In this document: piece after piece, positions 52,332 to 62,282 of the stretch
Layout of the letters: every line of letters begins with the position of its first letter
Position numbering within the stretch: the first letter of the stretch is position 1
From: Pararhodobacter sp. CCB-MM2
GTDB lineage: Bacteria > Pseudomonadota > Alphaproteobacteria > Rhodobacterales > Rhodobacteraceae
DNA length: 64,000 bases
Direction of reading: 5' to 3'
NCBI RefSeq assembly: GCF_001691415.1
Contig: NZ_LRRR01000003.1
Span: 205,818-269,817 of the forward strand
The notes under the pieces: generated by a model
The model's input: only the letters and a program-made list of their open reading frames with translations
Databases searched by the model: none
Told to the model about the DNA's origin: nothing
Program-made: the position numbers and the translations under genes

Positions 52332-54137
52332 TCAGTAGACCCGCGCCTTGGGCGCGATCTTCTTCAGTTCGATGCCGCCCTCATCCTGCGTGGTCAGCGG
52401 ATCCAGCACGACCGGACGGTAGTCCAGACGCACGTCGTTACCGTTGACCCACGACAGGGTGTGCTTGCGCCAGTTGACGTCGTCGCGGTCCGGATAATCC
52501 TCGTGGGCATGGGCGCCACGCGATTCCTTGCGGGCCTCGGCGCCGACGATGGTCGACAGCGCGCAGGGCATCAGGTTCTCCAGCTCCAGCGTTTCCATCA
52601 GATCCGAGTTCCAGACCAGCGAGCGGTCCGTCACCTTCACATCCGGCATCTTCGCCGCCACGGCCTTCATCTTCTCGACGCCTTCCGCCAGCGTCTTGTC
52701 GGTGCGGAAGACGGCCGCGTCGGCCTGCATGGTCTTCTGCATTTCCAGACGCAGCTCGGCCGTCGGGATCGCGCCATTGGCGTTGCGCAGGCGGTCGAAG
52801 CGCTCCAGCGCCTTGTCGACGGCGGCCTTGGTGGTGTCGCGGTTCTTGGACGCCGGGTCGACGATCTCGCCGGCGCGAATCGCGGCGGCGCGGCCGAAGA
52901 CCACGAGGTCGATCAGCGAGTTCGAGCCCAGGCGGTTCGCGCCATGCACCGAGGCGCAACCGGCCTCGCCGACGGCCATCAGGCCGGGCGCGGTGCGGGT
53001 CGGGTTCTCGGCATCGGCGTTGAGCACTTCACCCCAATAGTTCGTCGGAATGCCGCCCATGTTGTAATGGACCGTCGGCAGAACCGGGATCGGTTCCTTG
53101 TTGACGTCCACGCCAGCGAAGATGCGCGCCGATTCCGAGATGCCCGGCAGGCGCAGATGCAGCGTTTCCGGCGGCAGGTGGTTCAGGTGCAGGTGGATGT
53201 GATCCTTGTTCGGACCGACGCCGCGGCCCTCCCGGATCTCCATCGTCATGCAGCGCGAGACCACGTCCCGCGAGGCCAGATCCTTGTAGGTCGGCGCATA
53301 GCGTTCCATGAACCGCTCGCCTTCCGAGTTGGTCAGATAACCACCCTCGCCGCGCGCGCCTTCGGTGATCAGGCAGCCGGCGCCGTAGATGCCGGTCGGG
53401 TGGAACTGCACGAATTCCATGTCCTGCAGGGGCAGGCCGGCGCGCGCGACCATGCCGTTGCCGTCGCCGGTGCAGGTATGGGCCGAGGTTGCCGAGAAAT
53501 AGGCGCGGCCGTAACCGCCGGTGGCCAGCACGACCATCTTGGCGTTGAACTGGTGCAGCGTGCCGTCATCCAGTTTCCACGCCAGAACGCCGGTGCATTC
53601 GCCGTCATCCGACATCAGCAGATCGATGGCGAAATACTCGATGTAGAACTGCGCCTTTTCCTTCAGCGAGCGGCCATAGAGCGTGTGCAGGATGGCGTGG
53701 CCGGTGCGGTCTGCCGCGGCGCAGGTGCGCTGCACGGGGGGGCCTTCACCGAATTCGGTGGTGTGGCCACCGAAGGGACGCTGGTAGATCTTGCCTTCCT
53801 CGGTCCGCGAGAAGGGCACGCCGTAATGCTCCAGCTCGTAGACAGCGGCGGGGGCCGAGCGCGCGAGGTATTCCATCGCGTCGGTGTCACCCAGCCAGTC
53901 CGACCCCTTCACGGTGTCGTACATATGCCACTGCCAGCTATCCGGGCCCATATTGCCCAGCGAGGCGGCGATGCCCCCCTGCGCGGCCACGGTGTGCGAG
54001 CGGGTCGGGAACACCTTGGTGATGCAGGCGGTCTTCAGGCCCTGTTCGGCCATGCCCAGCGTGGCACGCAGGCCCGCGCCGCCGGCGCCGACCACGACCA
54101 CGTCGAAGGTGTGTTGTTCGATGTTATATGCGGTCAT
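52332..54137 (-). CDS. sdhA: Succinate dehydrogenase flavoprotein subunit
   Basis: The 601-residue catalytic subunit of complex II. FAD motif [20 protein letters not shown] (14-33), the covalent FAD histidine in [15 protein letters not shown], the substrate-site motif in [12 protein letters not shown] and the proton-transfer arginine region [12 protein letters not shown]. It ends with the family C-terminus [10 protein letters not shown]. It lies 10 bp after sdhD. Confidence 0.98.
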   Translation of the reverse strand: MTAYNIEQHTFDVVVVGAGGAGLRATLGMAEQGLKTACITKVFPTRSHTVAAQGGIAASLGNMGPDSWQWHMYDTVKGSDWLGDTDAMEYLARSAPAAVYELEHYGVPFSRTEEGKIYQRPFGGHTTEFGEGPPVQRTCAAADRTGHAILHTLYGRSLKEKAQFYIEYFAIDLLMSDDGECTGVLAWKLDDGTLHQFNAKMVVLATGGYGRAYFSATSAHTCTGDGNGMVARAGLPLQDMEFVQFHPTGIYGAGCLITEGARGEGGYLTNSEGERFMERYAPTYKDLASRDVVSRCMTMEIREGRGVGPNKDHIHLHLNHLPPETLHLRLPGISESARIFAGVDVNKEPIPVLPTVHYNMGGIPTNYWGEVLNADAENPTRTAPGLMAVGEAGCASVHGANRLGSNSLIDLVVFGRAAAIRAGEIVDPASKNRDTTKAAVDKALERFDRLRNANGAIPTAELRLEMQKTMQADAAVFRTDKTLAEGVEKMKAVAAKMPDVKVTDRSLVWNSDLMETLELENLMPCALSTIVGAEARKESRGAHAHEDYPDRDDVNWRKHTLSWVNGNDVRLDYRPVVLDPLTTQDEGGIELKKIAPKARVY

Positions 54138-54147
54138 TCTTCGGTCC

Positions 54148-54525
54148 TCAGGCGCTGAACAGGATCTTGGCGATGGCGAGAACGCCCGCCGCCCCCAGCG
54201 CGAAGCTGAGCAGTTTGTTCAGGAGCAGCAGCACCAGACGGGTGCCGCCGTGCGTGTAATCCTCGATCACCACCTGCATGCCGATGGCGAAGTGCCAGGC
54301 GGCGACGAACAGGAACAGCGCGGCGGTCAGGGCGTTGCCGAAGGACGAATAGGTGGCGACCAGCGCCTCGTATCCGCCACCCAGCGCCTTGCCGAAGGGG
54401 ATCAGGAACAGGATGGTCAGCGGCACGAGGGCGATCGAGGTCACGCGCTGCATCCAGAAATGGTGCACGCCTTCGCCCGCCCGGCCCAGGCCTGCGACGC
54501 GGTTGTAATCGGTCTTGTAGCTCAT
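54148..54525 (-). CDS. sdhD: Succinate dehydrogenase membrane anchor subunit
   Basis: A 125-residue membrane protein with three hydrophobic helices. [16 protein letters not shown] at the start and the haem/quinone region [20 protein letters not shown] in the second helix, where the His is the likely haem b ligand and the Asp-Tyr pair contacts quinone. The start is ATG 54525, 11 bp after the sdhC stop. Confidence 0.94.
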   Translation of the reverse strand: MSYKTDYNRVAGLGRAGEGVHHFWMQRVTSIALVPLTILFLIPFGKALGGGYEALVATYSSFGNALTAALFLFVAAWHFAIGMQVVIEDYTHGGTRLVLLLLNKLLSFALGAAGVLAIAKILFSA

Positions 54526-54536
54526 CGGATGCTCCC

Positions 54537-54920
54537 TCAGACCAGCAGCAGGGTCAGCACGGTCAGCACCACCGAGGCGCCGATCACATACCAGTTCGTC
54601 TTGACCACGGTCGGCAGGTCGAAGCCCTTGCCGAGGTCGAAGAAGAAGTGGCGGATGCCGTTGGCGAAATGGAACCACAGCGCCCAGAGGGCGGCGATCA
54701 ACACGATCTTGCCCAGCAGGCTGCTGAGGAGGCCATCGGCCACAGCGAAATATTCCGGCGAATAGGCGCCTGCGACGAACCACCAGACGATCAGCAGGGC
54801 GGCGCCACCAAGGGCGACACCGGTGATACGGGTCATGATGGAGATCTTGGCCACCAGCGGCAGGCGGTACACCTGCAAATGCGGGGAAAGCGGCCGGTTG
54901 CCCCGGTTCACGTCTGCCAT
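54537..54920 (-). CDS. sdhC: Succinate dehydrogenase cytochrome b556 subunit
   Basis: A 127-residue subunit with three membrane helices. RPLSPHLQVYRLP at the N-terminus (quinone site) and GIRHFFFDLGKGFDLP, which supplies the haem b His in the SdhC signature. ATG 54920 has a GAGAGGG-type site. It is the first gene of the operon; the upstream AT-rich region 54921-55060 should hold the promoter. Confidence 0.96.
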   Translation of the reverse strand: MADVNRGNRPLSPHLQVYRLPLVAKISIMTRITGVALGGAALLIVWWFVAGAYSPEYFAVADGLLSSLLGKIVLIAALWALWFHFANGIRHFFFDLGKGFDLPTVVKTNWYVIGASVVLTVLTLLLV

Positions 54921-55065
54921 GGGTATCCCTCTCTTCTTGGCGCGCCCGGCGCCGGAGGGTTCACGACTTCGCCCCCCTTGCGGCCGGCTGGCTTGCCGAT
55001 TGCATAGCGGATTTTTCCGCCAAGTCACGCAGCCAATTGCCGCAATACGTCGTGAAACCGTCGGA

Positions 55066-55239
55066 ATGGTGAAAAAAGCCGTCATTGTGATCACGGTTTT
55101 TGGCGCTGTGATCACAAGTGCGCGGTGCTCTGCCTTCGTGCTGGGCGGAAGTGTCGTCGAGGTCTGCACGGGCGGGATCTGGGTTTCGGGCACCCTGTCA
55201 GACTGCGCCGAACTCCGGACGGGCTATCCGTTTGGCTAA
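55066..55239 (+). CDS. Possible small exported protein
   Basis: 57 residues starting MVKKAVIVITVFGAVITSAR, which looks like a short signal peptide, then a segment with three cysteines (RCSAFVLG, EVCTGGIWV, SDCAELRTG). It is divergent from sdhC. No family recognised and no clear ribosome site, so it may be chance. Confidence 0.3.
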   Translation: MVKKAVIVITVFGAVITSARCSAFVLGGSVVEVCTGGIWVSGTLSDCAELRTGYPFG

Positions 55240-55562
55240 TTCAGGGGTCAAAGGTTAACGGATCGCCGGGGCATTCCGTTAATTAAGATTCGCGGGCCCT
55301 ACGATGGGCCGTTTGACTCCGAATCGAGAACAATCCAAGCAAATCAAGGGTTATTGGGGTGGAGTTGTGAGGGCAATTTACAACCATGACGTGATTTAGA
55401 CAGGGTCTTGCCACAAAAATGTCCCAATCATGCCACGCCTCGGCCTCAAGTCGCCTAACTTTGGTTAAAATCTCTGGGCAAACATTAACGCATCAGCAAT
55501 CCTAGCCTGGCTGGGCCCGCCTGCGAAGGGCAACGGCGCTTAACGATGATATGAGGTAGAGT
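55240..55562. other. AT-rich non-coding region with clustered GANTC sites
   Basis: 323 bp without a gene. Three GANTC sites stand within 39 bp (GATTC 55287, GACTC 55315, GAATC 55321), as do several TTAA-containing stretches (TTAATTAA near 55279; TTAAAATC and ATTAACGC near 55463-55490). This could be the promoter of the gene at 55563, possibly under CcrM/CtrA-type control (inference). Confidence 0.4.
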
Positions 55563-56030
55563 ATGACGCAGACCCTTTCCCGGGCCGCCACGGCAGCCGC
55601 ACCGCAATCCGCCGTCTCGACCATCCAGTCCATGGTTCTCCGCCCCGACCAGCAGGCCGACGCCCGCTGGCTCAAGCGCACGGGCCGCACGCGTGAGGAA
55701 TGGGCCGCCCTGTGGCAGGCCACCTTGCTGGGCGATTCCCGTCAGCTGGAGCTGGCCTTCGCGCGCCTTTGGACCCGCCCGACCGATGAGACCCCGCATA
55801 TCGATGTCGCGATTCAGGCCGATCTCGATCGCCGCGCGATCTACGACTACATGCTCGCCAGCTTCCGGGCGACCTTCCCGACCGACATGATCGGTCAGGA
55901 TCTGGTCGAAGCCCGGTTCGAAACCTGGCTGCAGGAGCCCTTCGGCACGACCGGCAAAAGCGCCGCCGCGTTCCTGCGTGCGCAGATCCAGACCCGTCTG
56001 ACGCAAAAGGTGGTCGAGGCGATCTCCTGA
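55563..56030 (+). CDS. Conserved hypothetical protein
   Basis: A 155-residue soluble, mostly helical protein: VLRPDQQADARWLKRTGRTR, WAALWQATLLGDSRQLELAF, then IDVAIQADLDRRAIYDYMLA and FRATFPTDMIGQDLVEARFE. No motif that I recognise. It is monocistronic, convergent with mesaconyl-CoA hydratase (13 bp between stops), and has a long non-coding region upstream. Confidence 0.7.
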   Translation: MTQTLSRAATAAAPQSAVSTIQSMVLRPDQQADARWLKRTGRTREEWAALWQATLLGDSRQLELAFARLWTRPTDETPHIDVAIQADLDRRAIYDYMLASFRATFPTDMIGQDLVEARFETWLQEPFGTTGKSAAAFLRAQIQTRLTQKVVEAIS

Positions 56031-56043
56031 TCGCCCCATACCG

Positions 56044-57069
56044 TCAGATCGGCATCAACGCCCAATAATCGAGGTCCAACAGGACCTCGTTTTCGTATTT
56101 GCCCTCGGCATTGCGCAGCGCCGTCCCGGTCCCCGAGGTCGCCACCAGCCGCAGCCGGATCGCACCGACGCCCGGCACGGCGGTTTCGGCCTTGTCCAGA
56201 ACCTCGGACCAAGCGCGTACGGTGGTGCCGCTGAAACAGGGGTTGGCATGCGCACCGCCGTTGATGGCGACGATCATCTGCGCATTGGCGAGGCCGTTGA
56301 AGGACAGCGCCCGCGCCAGACTGATGACATGCCCGCCATAGATCAGCCGCTGGCCATCCGGCCGGTTGGTCGCGTCGAAATGCACCTTGGCGGTGTTTTG
56401 CCACAGGCGGGTGGCCAGCATGTGCTCGGCTTCCTCGACGGTGACGCCATCGACATGCTCGATGATCTCGCCGATGGCGTAATCGCACAGCCGATAGGGC
56501 TCGCCGGCCAGCTCGGCGTCATAGCCGTCGAAGGTCAGCCCCTCAGGCACCACCAGCTCGGCGGCCGGGACGACCTTGGCCAGATCGGGAACCACCACCT
56601 CCGGCGCCGGCGCGTCGAGGTCCTTCTTCCGGACCATCACCCAGCGGACATATTCCAGCACGGCCTCGCCGTCTTGATTGACGCCCGTGGTGCGGACATA
56701 GACCACGCCCGACTTGCCGTTGGAATTCTGCTTCAGCCCGATCACTTCCGAGGAAGACGACAGCGTGTCGCCCAGATAGACCGGCTTCAGGAAGCGCCCC
56801 TCGGCATAGCCCAGATTGGCCACGGCATTCAGGCTGATATCCGGCACCGTCTTGCCGAACACGGTATGGAAGACAATGAGATCATCCAGCGGGCTCTCCG
56901 GCAGACCGCAAGCCCGCGCGAACTCGTCCGAAGAATACAGTGCCCCACGCGCCGGATAGAGCGCGTGATACAGCGCCCGCTCCCCGCCCGAGAGCGTGCG
57001 CGGCACCGCATGCCGGATCACCTGCCCAACCGCATAATCTTCGAAAAACCGCCCCGGATTGGTCTTCAC
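56044..57069 (-). CDS. mch: Mesaconyl-CoA hydratase (beta-methylmalyl-CoA dehydratase)
   Basis: A 341-residue double hot-dog (MaoC-like) enzyme that interconverts mesaconyl-CoA and beta-methylmalyl-CoA in the ethylmalonyl-CoA pathway. It starts MKTNPGRFFEDY; SGGERALYHALYPAR, DEFARACGLPESPLDDL and FGKTVPDISLNAVANLGYAE follow the Rhodobacter Mch sequence as I know it. The second half has NTAKVHFDATNRPDGQRLIY and GGHVISLARALSFNGLANAQ. The start is GTG at 57069. Downstream order is DUF1737, nnrU and a malyl-CoA thioesterase-like gene running in the same direction (transcribed before it), as in R. sphaeroides. Confidence 0.95.
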   Translation of the reverse strand: MKTNPGRFFEDYAVGQVIRHAVPRTLSGGERALYHALYPARGALYSSDEFARACGLPESPLDDLIVFHTVFGKTVPDISLNAVANLGYAEGRFLKPVYLGDTLSSSSEVIGLKQNSNGKSGVVYVRTTGVNQDGEAVLEYVRWVMVRKKDLDAPAPEVVVPDLAKVVPAAELVVPEGLTFDGYDAELAGEPYRLCDYAIGEIIEHVDGVTVEEAEHMLATRLWQNTAKVHFDATNRPDGQRLIYGGHVISLARALSFNGLANAQMIVAINGGAHANPCFSGTTVRAWSEVLDKAETAVPGVGAIRLRLVATSGTGTALRNAEGKYENEVLLDLDYWALMPI

Positions 57070-57080
57070 GCCGCGCCCCT

Positions 57081-57132
57081 CATCTTTACTCTAGAAATAT
57101 CCCACGGGGGTCCGGGGGTGTGAAACCCCCGG
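57081..57132. repeat. Half copy of the palindromic intergenic element, with hairpin
   Basis: CATCTTTACTCTAGAAATAT then CCCACGGGGG (57081-57110) matches one arm of the elements at 803-899 and 35109-35210; the second arm and inner palindrome are missing. A short hairpin follows, CCGGGGG...CCCCCGG (57112-57132). Located between mch and DUF1737. Confidence 0.65.
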
Positions 57133-57144
57133 TCCCGCCGCCTG

Positions 57145-57348
57145 TCACTGCTCGCCCAGCTTGGTCTCGGGCGTGTAGGTTCCCGGCGCGTCCTTCACGA
57201 CGGCTTGCGCGCAGCGCATCACCCCCTTTGCGGTGTCGAAGGTATAGGCGGGCGAGCCATGCAGCTCCCATCCCTTGTTCAGGGCCGCCGTCACCTTATG
57301 GCAGAAGGCCGAGGTGTCGTCCTCGGTCAGCAATCGATACAGTTTCAT
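57145..57348 (-). CDS. DUF1737 domain protein
   Basis: A 67-residue protein: KLYRLLTEDDTSAFCHKVTA, then ALNKGWELHGSPAYTF and CAQAVVKD, the DUF1737 pattern. It probably forms a small beta-barrel-like fold; no function established. It lies between nnrU (13 bp) and mch, and is a constant member of this block in related genomes as far as I recall. Confidence 0.85.
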   Translation of the reverse strand: MKLYRLLTEDDTSAFCHKVTAALNKGWELHGSPAYTFDTAKGVMRCAQAVVKDAPGTYTPETKLGEQ

Positions 57349-57361
57349 TGTCGTCTCCCGT

Positions 57362-57913
57362 TCAACCGAAGGGCCAGGGGCCGATCATCCCGTGGATCCA
57401 GCCCACGGCGCCCATCACCAGAACCGCACCGACAACCGCGCCGATTTCCTTCCCGGTCGAGGCCTTGCCGCCCAGCGGTGCCCAAGCTTCCTGACGGTTG
57501 ATCAGCGCGACCTCGGCCTGTGCCCAGACCAGAAGCCCGCCGAACAGGATGAAGGACGCTAGATCGCCGTTCACCATCAGGTGGGCAATCGCCCAAAGGC
57601 GCACGCCCCACAGCTGCGGATGCCGGATATAACGCGCGGCGGCGGTCTTCATGCCGGCGGCGGCGAACAGGTAGAAGGCCAGCAACATCAGCAGGTTGTT
57701 GACATGGCGCAGGGCGTTCGACTCAGGCCAGACCGGGTCATAGGGCGCCCAGCGATAGCCCAGCACCATCAGCACGATCCCCGCGAACGAGGCCAGCGCC
57801 ACCAGCCCCCGACCCTTGTCGCCAAAGCCGGCGCGGCTGGCCGGCGCGACGCGTTTCCACACATGGCTGCCTGACCAGGCCAGAAGGCCCAGAATAAGTA
57901 GCGCGTATCCCAT
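57362..57913 (-). CDS. NnrU family membrane protein
   Basis: A 183-residue membrane protein with about five hydrophobic helices. GLLAWSGSHVWKRVAPASR at the N-terminus and RYIRHPQLWGVRLWAIAHLM, then VNGDLASFILFGGLLVWAQA match NnrU/isoprenylcysteine methyltransferase-like proteins first linked with nitric oxide reductase clusters. Here it is in an ethylmalonyl-CoA block; no denitrification genes are in the window. It shares one base with the upstream lyase gene's stop (57913). Confidence 0.9.
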   Translation of the reverse strand: MGYALLILGLLAWSGSHVWKRVAPASRAGFGDKGRGLVALASFAGIVLMVLGYRWAPYDPVWPESNALRHVNNLLMLLAFYLFAAAGMKTAAARYIRHPQLWGVRLWAIAHLMVNGDLASFILFGGLLVWAQAEVALINRQEAWAPLGGKASTGKEIGAVVGAVLVMGAVGWIHGMIGPWPFG

Positions 57914-58800
57914 CAGCTCATCGCTTTCTGCAAGTTTTCAATCGCCTCGGCGCGCGCGAGCGTCTGCCGGGCGGTCTCAATATGCAGGTTCTCGACGATC
58001 TTGCCATCCACCACCGCGACGCCGAGGCCTTTGGCCGTGGCCTCGTCGAAAGCGGCGATCTGGCGGCGGGCGAGGTCGATGGCCGCCGCGTCGGGCGCGA
58101 AGACCTCGTTGGCGATGGCCAGCTGGGCGGGATGGATCAGTGTCTTGCCGTCAAAGCCCAGATCGCGGCCTTGTTCGCATTCGCCGCGCAGGCCCTCGTC
58201 ATCCTTGAAGGCATTATAGACGCCGTCGATGGCGATGATCCCGGCGGCGCGGGCGGCCATCAGGCAGGTCTGAAGCGCGTATTGCATCGGCAGCCGGTCG
58301 GCGCGGAAACGGCAGCCCAGCTCCTTGGCCAGATCGTTGGTGCCCATCACGAAACCCGCCATGCGCGGGGCCTTGGCGATGGCGGCGGCGTTCAGGATAC
58401 CCTCGGGCGTTTCCATCATCGCCCAGATCCGGGTGTCGGCCGTGTCCGCGCGGGCATCGAGCTTCGCGGCCAGTGCCTCGATATCCGCGGCCGAGTTCAC
58501 CTTGGGCAGCAGCACCGCCTCCGGTTTTGCCAGCGAGATCACCTCCAGATCGCGCTCGGCCCAGTCGGTATCGAAGCCGTTCAGCCGCACCAGCTTGGCG
58601 CGCGGCCCGAAATCCATCGAGGCGAGGGCACTGGCCAGCGTCTCGCGCGCATTGGCCTTCTCGTCGACGGCCACGGCATCTTCCAGATCGAAGATGATGG
58701 CATCGGTCGCCAGTCCGCGGGCCTTCTCCAGCGCGCGCTCCTTCGAGCCGGGAATATAGAGGGCAGAGCGGAAGGGGCGGGTGTCCATCGAAGCGGCCAT
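57913..58800 (-). CDS. mcl2: (3S)-malyl-CoA thioesterase-like HpcH/HpaI-CitE protein
   Basis: A 295-residue CitE-like TIM-barrel protein. RSALYIPGSKERALEKARGL, DAIIFDLEDAVAVDEKANAR (metal site), ICAMMETPEG-like AMMETPEGILNAAAIA and FDGKTLIHPAQLAIANEVF. These match the CitE/malyl-CoA lyase superfamily. Position next to mch, DUF1737 and nnrU equals that of the (3S)-malyl-CoA thioesterase (Mcl2) of Rhodobacter sphaeroides, which makes free malate at the end of the ethylmalonyl-CoA pathway. A citramalyl-CoA lyase role cannot be excluded by sequence alone. Confidence 0.85.
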   Translation of the reverse strand: MAASMDTRPFRSALYIPGSKERALEKARGLATDAIIFDLEDAVAVDEKANARETLASALASMDFGPRAKLVRLNGFDTDWAERDLEVISLAKPEAVLLPKVNSAADIEALAAKLDARADTADTRIWAMMETPEGILNAAAIAKAPRMAGFVMGTNDLAKELGCRFRADRLPMQYALQTCLMAARAAGIIAIDGVYNAFKDDEGLRGECEQGRDLGFDGKTLIHPAQLAIANEVFAPDAAAIDLARRQIAAFDEATAKGLGVAVVDGKIVENLHIETARQTLARAEAIENLQKAMS

Positions 58801-58962
58801 GGGAATCTCCCGTCAAGTCGGCGTGAAACAATCTTGCGCACTAACCACCAAATTCGGTCACAAATGGCAAGTGTTAAAATTCTGCATCGCAGAAGAACGC
58901 GGGGTCCGAGGGAAATTCACCATGCTGGCGCAGCATTCCATGGACCAGTCAGGAGGGATCCC

Positions 58963-59259
58963 ATGCGTTTCATGCTTGCCGCCATCGCCACCATTCTCAG
59001 CGTCCAATCCGCGGCCGCCCAGCAGCTTCCTTGCGCCAACCGCGAGAGGGTGCTGGGCTTCGTCATCGACCAGCGGGGCGAAACCCGTCTGGCGACCGGC
59101 GACGCCATGCGCGGCGCTACGATCGAGCTTTATGCGGGCGAGTCGGGCTCGTGGACGATGCTGCTGAACCTGCCGGACGGGCGGTCCTGCCTGCTGGCCA
59201 ATGGCGAGAATTTCGCGGCCACCGGCGAGCTGCAACCCGCGCGCGGCAACCCGGCGTAA
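58963..59259 (+). CDS. Small exported protein, unknown
   Basis: 98 residues with a signal peptide (MRFMLAAIATILSVQSAAAQ) and two cysteines in the mature part (LPCANRERVL and GRSCLLANGE). AGGAGGG lies 8 bp before ATG 58963. It resembles short periplasmic proteins of Rhodobacteraceae with an RxxTGxAMRGATIELYAGESG-type core, but I cannot name a family. It lies upstream of mdh, 138 bp away, with no obvious terminator between. Confidence 0.7.
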   Translation: MRFMLAAIATILSVQSAAAQQLPCANRERVLGFVIDQRGETRLATGDAMRGATIELYAGESGSWTMLLNLPDGRSCLLANGENFAATGELQPARGNPA

Positions 59260-59385
59260 ACCACGCCGGTCAGAATCCATCGCCGACAGCGCAAACAGCG
59301 TCATATTCCGTCGCGCTGCAGTGCCGCGAGGCTTGCACGACGTCGGGAAGGGTCTTAGTCAGGTCGCGAAACAACAACCACCTGA

Positions 59386-60360
<975 letters not shown>

Positions 60361-60383
60361 GCCATCGCGATCTGAGACCTGAG

Positions 60384-60412
60384 CGCGCGTCCCGAGAGGG
60401 GCGCGCGTTTTT
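60384..60412 (+). terminator. Rho-independent terminator of mdh
   Basis: CGCGCGTCCC, loop GAGA, GGGGCGCGCG (60384-60407), one G-U pair, then TTTTT. Confidence 0.9.
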
Positions 60413-60478
60413 CGTTGCGCTCTCAACCCTTCGTCTGTCTCATGGCCGCAGCAGAAGGGAAGGGAGGCCCGAAGCCAG

Positions 60479-61642
60479 ATGTCGAATGCCCCCGTGGTCG
60501 AGATCGACCTCGCCGAGTTCTGGGCCGATCCCTATCCGACCCTGAAGCGCCTGCGCGCCGAGGCCCCGATCGCCTTTGTCCCCCAGTTGGGTGCTACGCT
60601 GATGACACGGCGCGACACGGTCTTCACGCAGGAGAAGCGGATCGAGGTGTTTTCCTCGGATCAGCCGGGCGGGTTGATGACCGTGCTCATGGGCCAGAAC
60701 ATGATGCGCAAGGATGGCGCCGCGCATCAGGCCGAGCGCAAGGCGATCTTCCCGACGGTCTCGCCGAAGACCGTGCGCGATACGTGGAGGGCCCAGTTCC
60801 GGGCCTTTACCGGGGACATCCTGACTGAGCTGAAGCCGCAGGGGCAGGCGGACATGCTGCGCGACGTGGCGACGCGGATCTCGGGCGAGGCGCTGAAGGT
60901 GATCACCGGGCTCACACAGATCTCGTGGCGGGATATGGACCGGGTCTCGCAGGGGATGATGGACGGGATCGCCAATTACGCGGGCGACGAGGCCATCGAG
61001 GCGCGCTGCCATGCCGCGACCGCTGATATCGACCGTTATATAGACGAGAGGATGCCGGAACTGGCCGTGGCCCCGGATGCGTCCCTGCTGTCGGTGCAGA
61101 TGCAGGCCGGTTTGGACGATGCGCAGATCAGGGCCAACGTGAAGCTGGCGATTTCTGGCGGGCAGAACGAGCCGCGCGACGTGATCGCTGGTCTGGCCTG
61201 GGCGCTGCTGACCCATCCTGAACAGCTGGCGCTGGTGCGCGAAGGGCAGGTGAGCTGGCTCGCTGCCTTCGAGGAATACGCCCGCTGGATCGCCCCCGTC
61301 GCCATGTCGCCGCGCCGTGTTGCGCAGCGGGCCGAGGTCGAGGGCGTGAGTTTCGAACCCGAGGACCGGGTGTTCCTGATGTTCTCTTCGGCGAACCGCG
61401 ATGAGGAGGTCTTCGCCCGCCCGGATGTGTTCGACGTGACGCAGGATTCGGGGCCGTCGGTGGCCTTCGGCGCGGGGCCGCATTTCTGCGCCGGGGCCTG
61501 GGCCTCGCGCTGCCTGATCGCCGAGGTGGCGATGCCGATGATCTTCGGCGCGCTGCCGGGGCTGCGGTTGGCAGGCGAGGTGCCCTTCGGCGGCTGGGCT
61601 TTCCGGGGCCCGCTGACGATGCCGGTCGCCTGGGATGTCTGA
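60479..61642 (+). CDS. Cytochrome P450
   Basis: A 387-residue soluble bacterial P450. Haem-thiolate motif FGAGPHFCAGAWASR with Cys337; ExxR as Glu266-Arg269 in EEYARW. The I-helix has SGGQNEPRDVIAGLAWAL (226-243): the usual acid-alcohol pair (A/G-G-x-D/E-T) is replaced by GGQNEP, as in a group of proteobacterial P450s where the oxygen-activating Thr is absent. The substrate is unknown and no ferredoxin or reductase gene is adjacent. It follows mdh after a terminator and is probably expressed alone. Confidence 0.92.
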   Translation: MSNAPVVEIDLAEFWADPYPTLKRLRAEAPIAFVPQLGATLMTRRDTVFTQEKRIEVFSSDQPGGLMTVLMGQNMMRKDGAAHQAERKAIFPTVSPKTVRDTWRAQFRAFTGDILTELKPQGQADMLRDVATRISGEALKVITGLTQISWRDMDRVSQGMMDGIANYAGDEAIEARCHAATADIDRYIDERMPELAVAPDASLLSVQMQAGLDDAQIRANVKLAISGGQNEPRDVIAGLAWALLTHPEQLALVREGQVSWLAAFEEYARWIAPVAMSPRRVAQRAEVEGVSFEPEDRVFLMFSSANRDEEVFARPDVFDVTQDSGPSVAFGAGPHFCAGAWASRCLIAEVAMPMIFGALPGLRLAGEVPFGGWAFRGPLTMPVAWDV

Positions 61643-61649
61643 AGGGGGA

Positions 61650-61668
61650 GGTGGGTTGAAAACCCACC
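61650..61668. repeat. Short hairpin of a common intergenic type
   Basis: GGTGGGTT, loop GAA, AACCCACC (61650-61668), a perfect 8-bp stem just after the P450 stop. Sequences of this form (GGTGGGTTxxxAACCCACC) recur between genes in the family, so it may be a repeat or a simple terminator-like hairpin. Confidence 0.5.
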
Positions 61669-61743
61669 CTACGGGCGCCTGCGACCTTGGGTCCCGTTGA
61701 GCCCGGTGCCCGATCCTGCGCTGATGGCGGCCGGAGGTGCCTC

Positions 61744-62232
61744 ATGCCCGTGACCCTGCCTGCCCGACTACCGAATCCGCTGCGCCTTGTCGCGCCGCCC
61801 GATCGGCTCGACTTCTTCGATACTCGCTCGATGGAACTGCCGCGCCCGATGACCCCGTTGCAGGCGTGGCAACATCTGACCGCCCGCCCGCTGCCCGGCT
61901 TCGCCCTCGCCTTCCGGCTCCGCGATGCGATCTCGGGCCTGTTCGGCGTCAAGCAGCTTGGCGGCTTCAAGGGGCGGTTGCCCGACAGCGTTGCGCCCGG
62001 CGACCGGCTGGAGTTCTTTCTGGTGGAGGAGGTCGCCCCCGGCCTCATGGTGCTGACCGAGCGCGACCGGCACCTCGATGTCATGACCACGATCACCGTC
62101 GAGGACCGCCGGCTTTCGGTCACCTCCTCGGTCGTCACGCACAATGTCTTCGGGCGTCTCTATATGCTGCCCGTCGCGCCCGCCCATCGTTTGATCGTTC
62201 GACTGATGATGTGGCGCGCCCCGAAGGGCTGA
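61744..62232 (+). CDS. DUF2867 family protein
   Basis: A 162-residue protein. The pattern FFDTRSMELPRPMTPLQAWQ, then PGFALAFRLRDAISGLFGVK, LEFFLVEEVAPGLMVLTERD, then RHLDVMTTITVEDRRLSVTS and VFGRLYMLPVAPAHRLIVRL fits DUF2867, a beta-rich lipid-binding-like domain. ATG 61744 was taken because homology starts soon after. Function unknown. It lies 50 bp upstream of pepT on the same strand. Confidence 0.8.
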   Translation: MPVTLPARLPNPLRLVAPPDRLDFFDTRSMELPRPMTPLQAWQHLTARPLPGFALAFRLRDAISGLFGVKQLGGFKGRLPDSVAPGDRLEFFLVEEVAPGLMVLTERDRHLDVMTTITVEDRRLSVTSSVVTHNVFGRLYMLPVAPAHRLIVRLMMWRAPKG

Positions 62233-62282
62233 TTCTTGACTTCGCCTCCCGCCCCGGGCCTGATCCGCGGCAGGAGGCCCTC

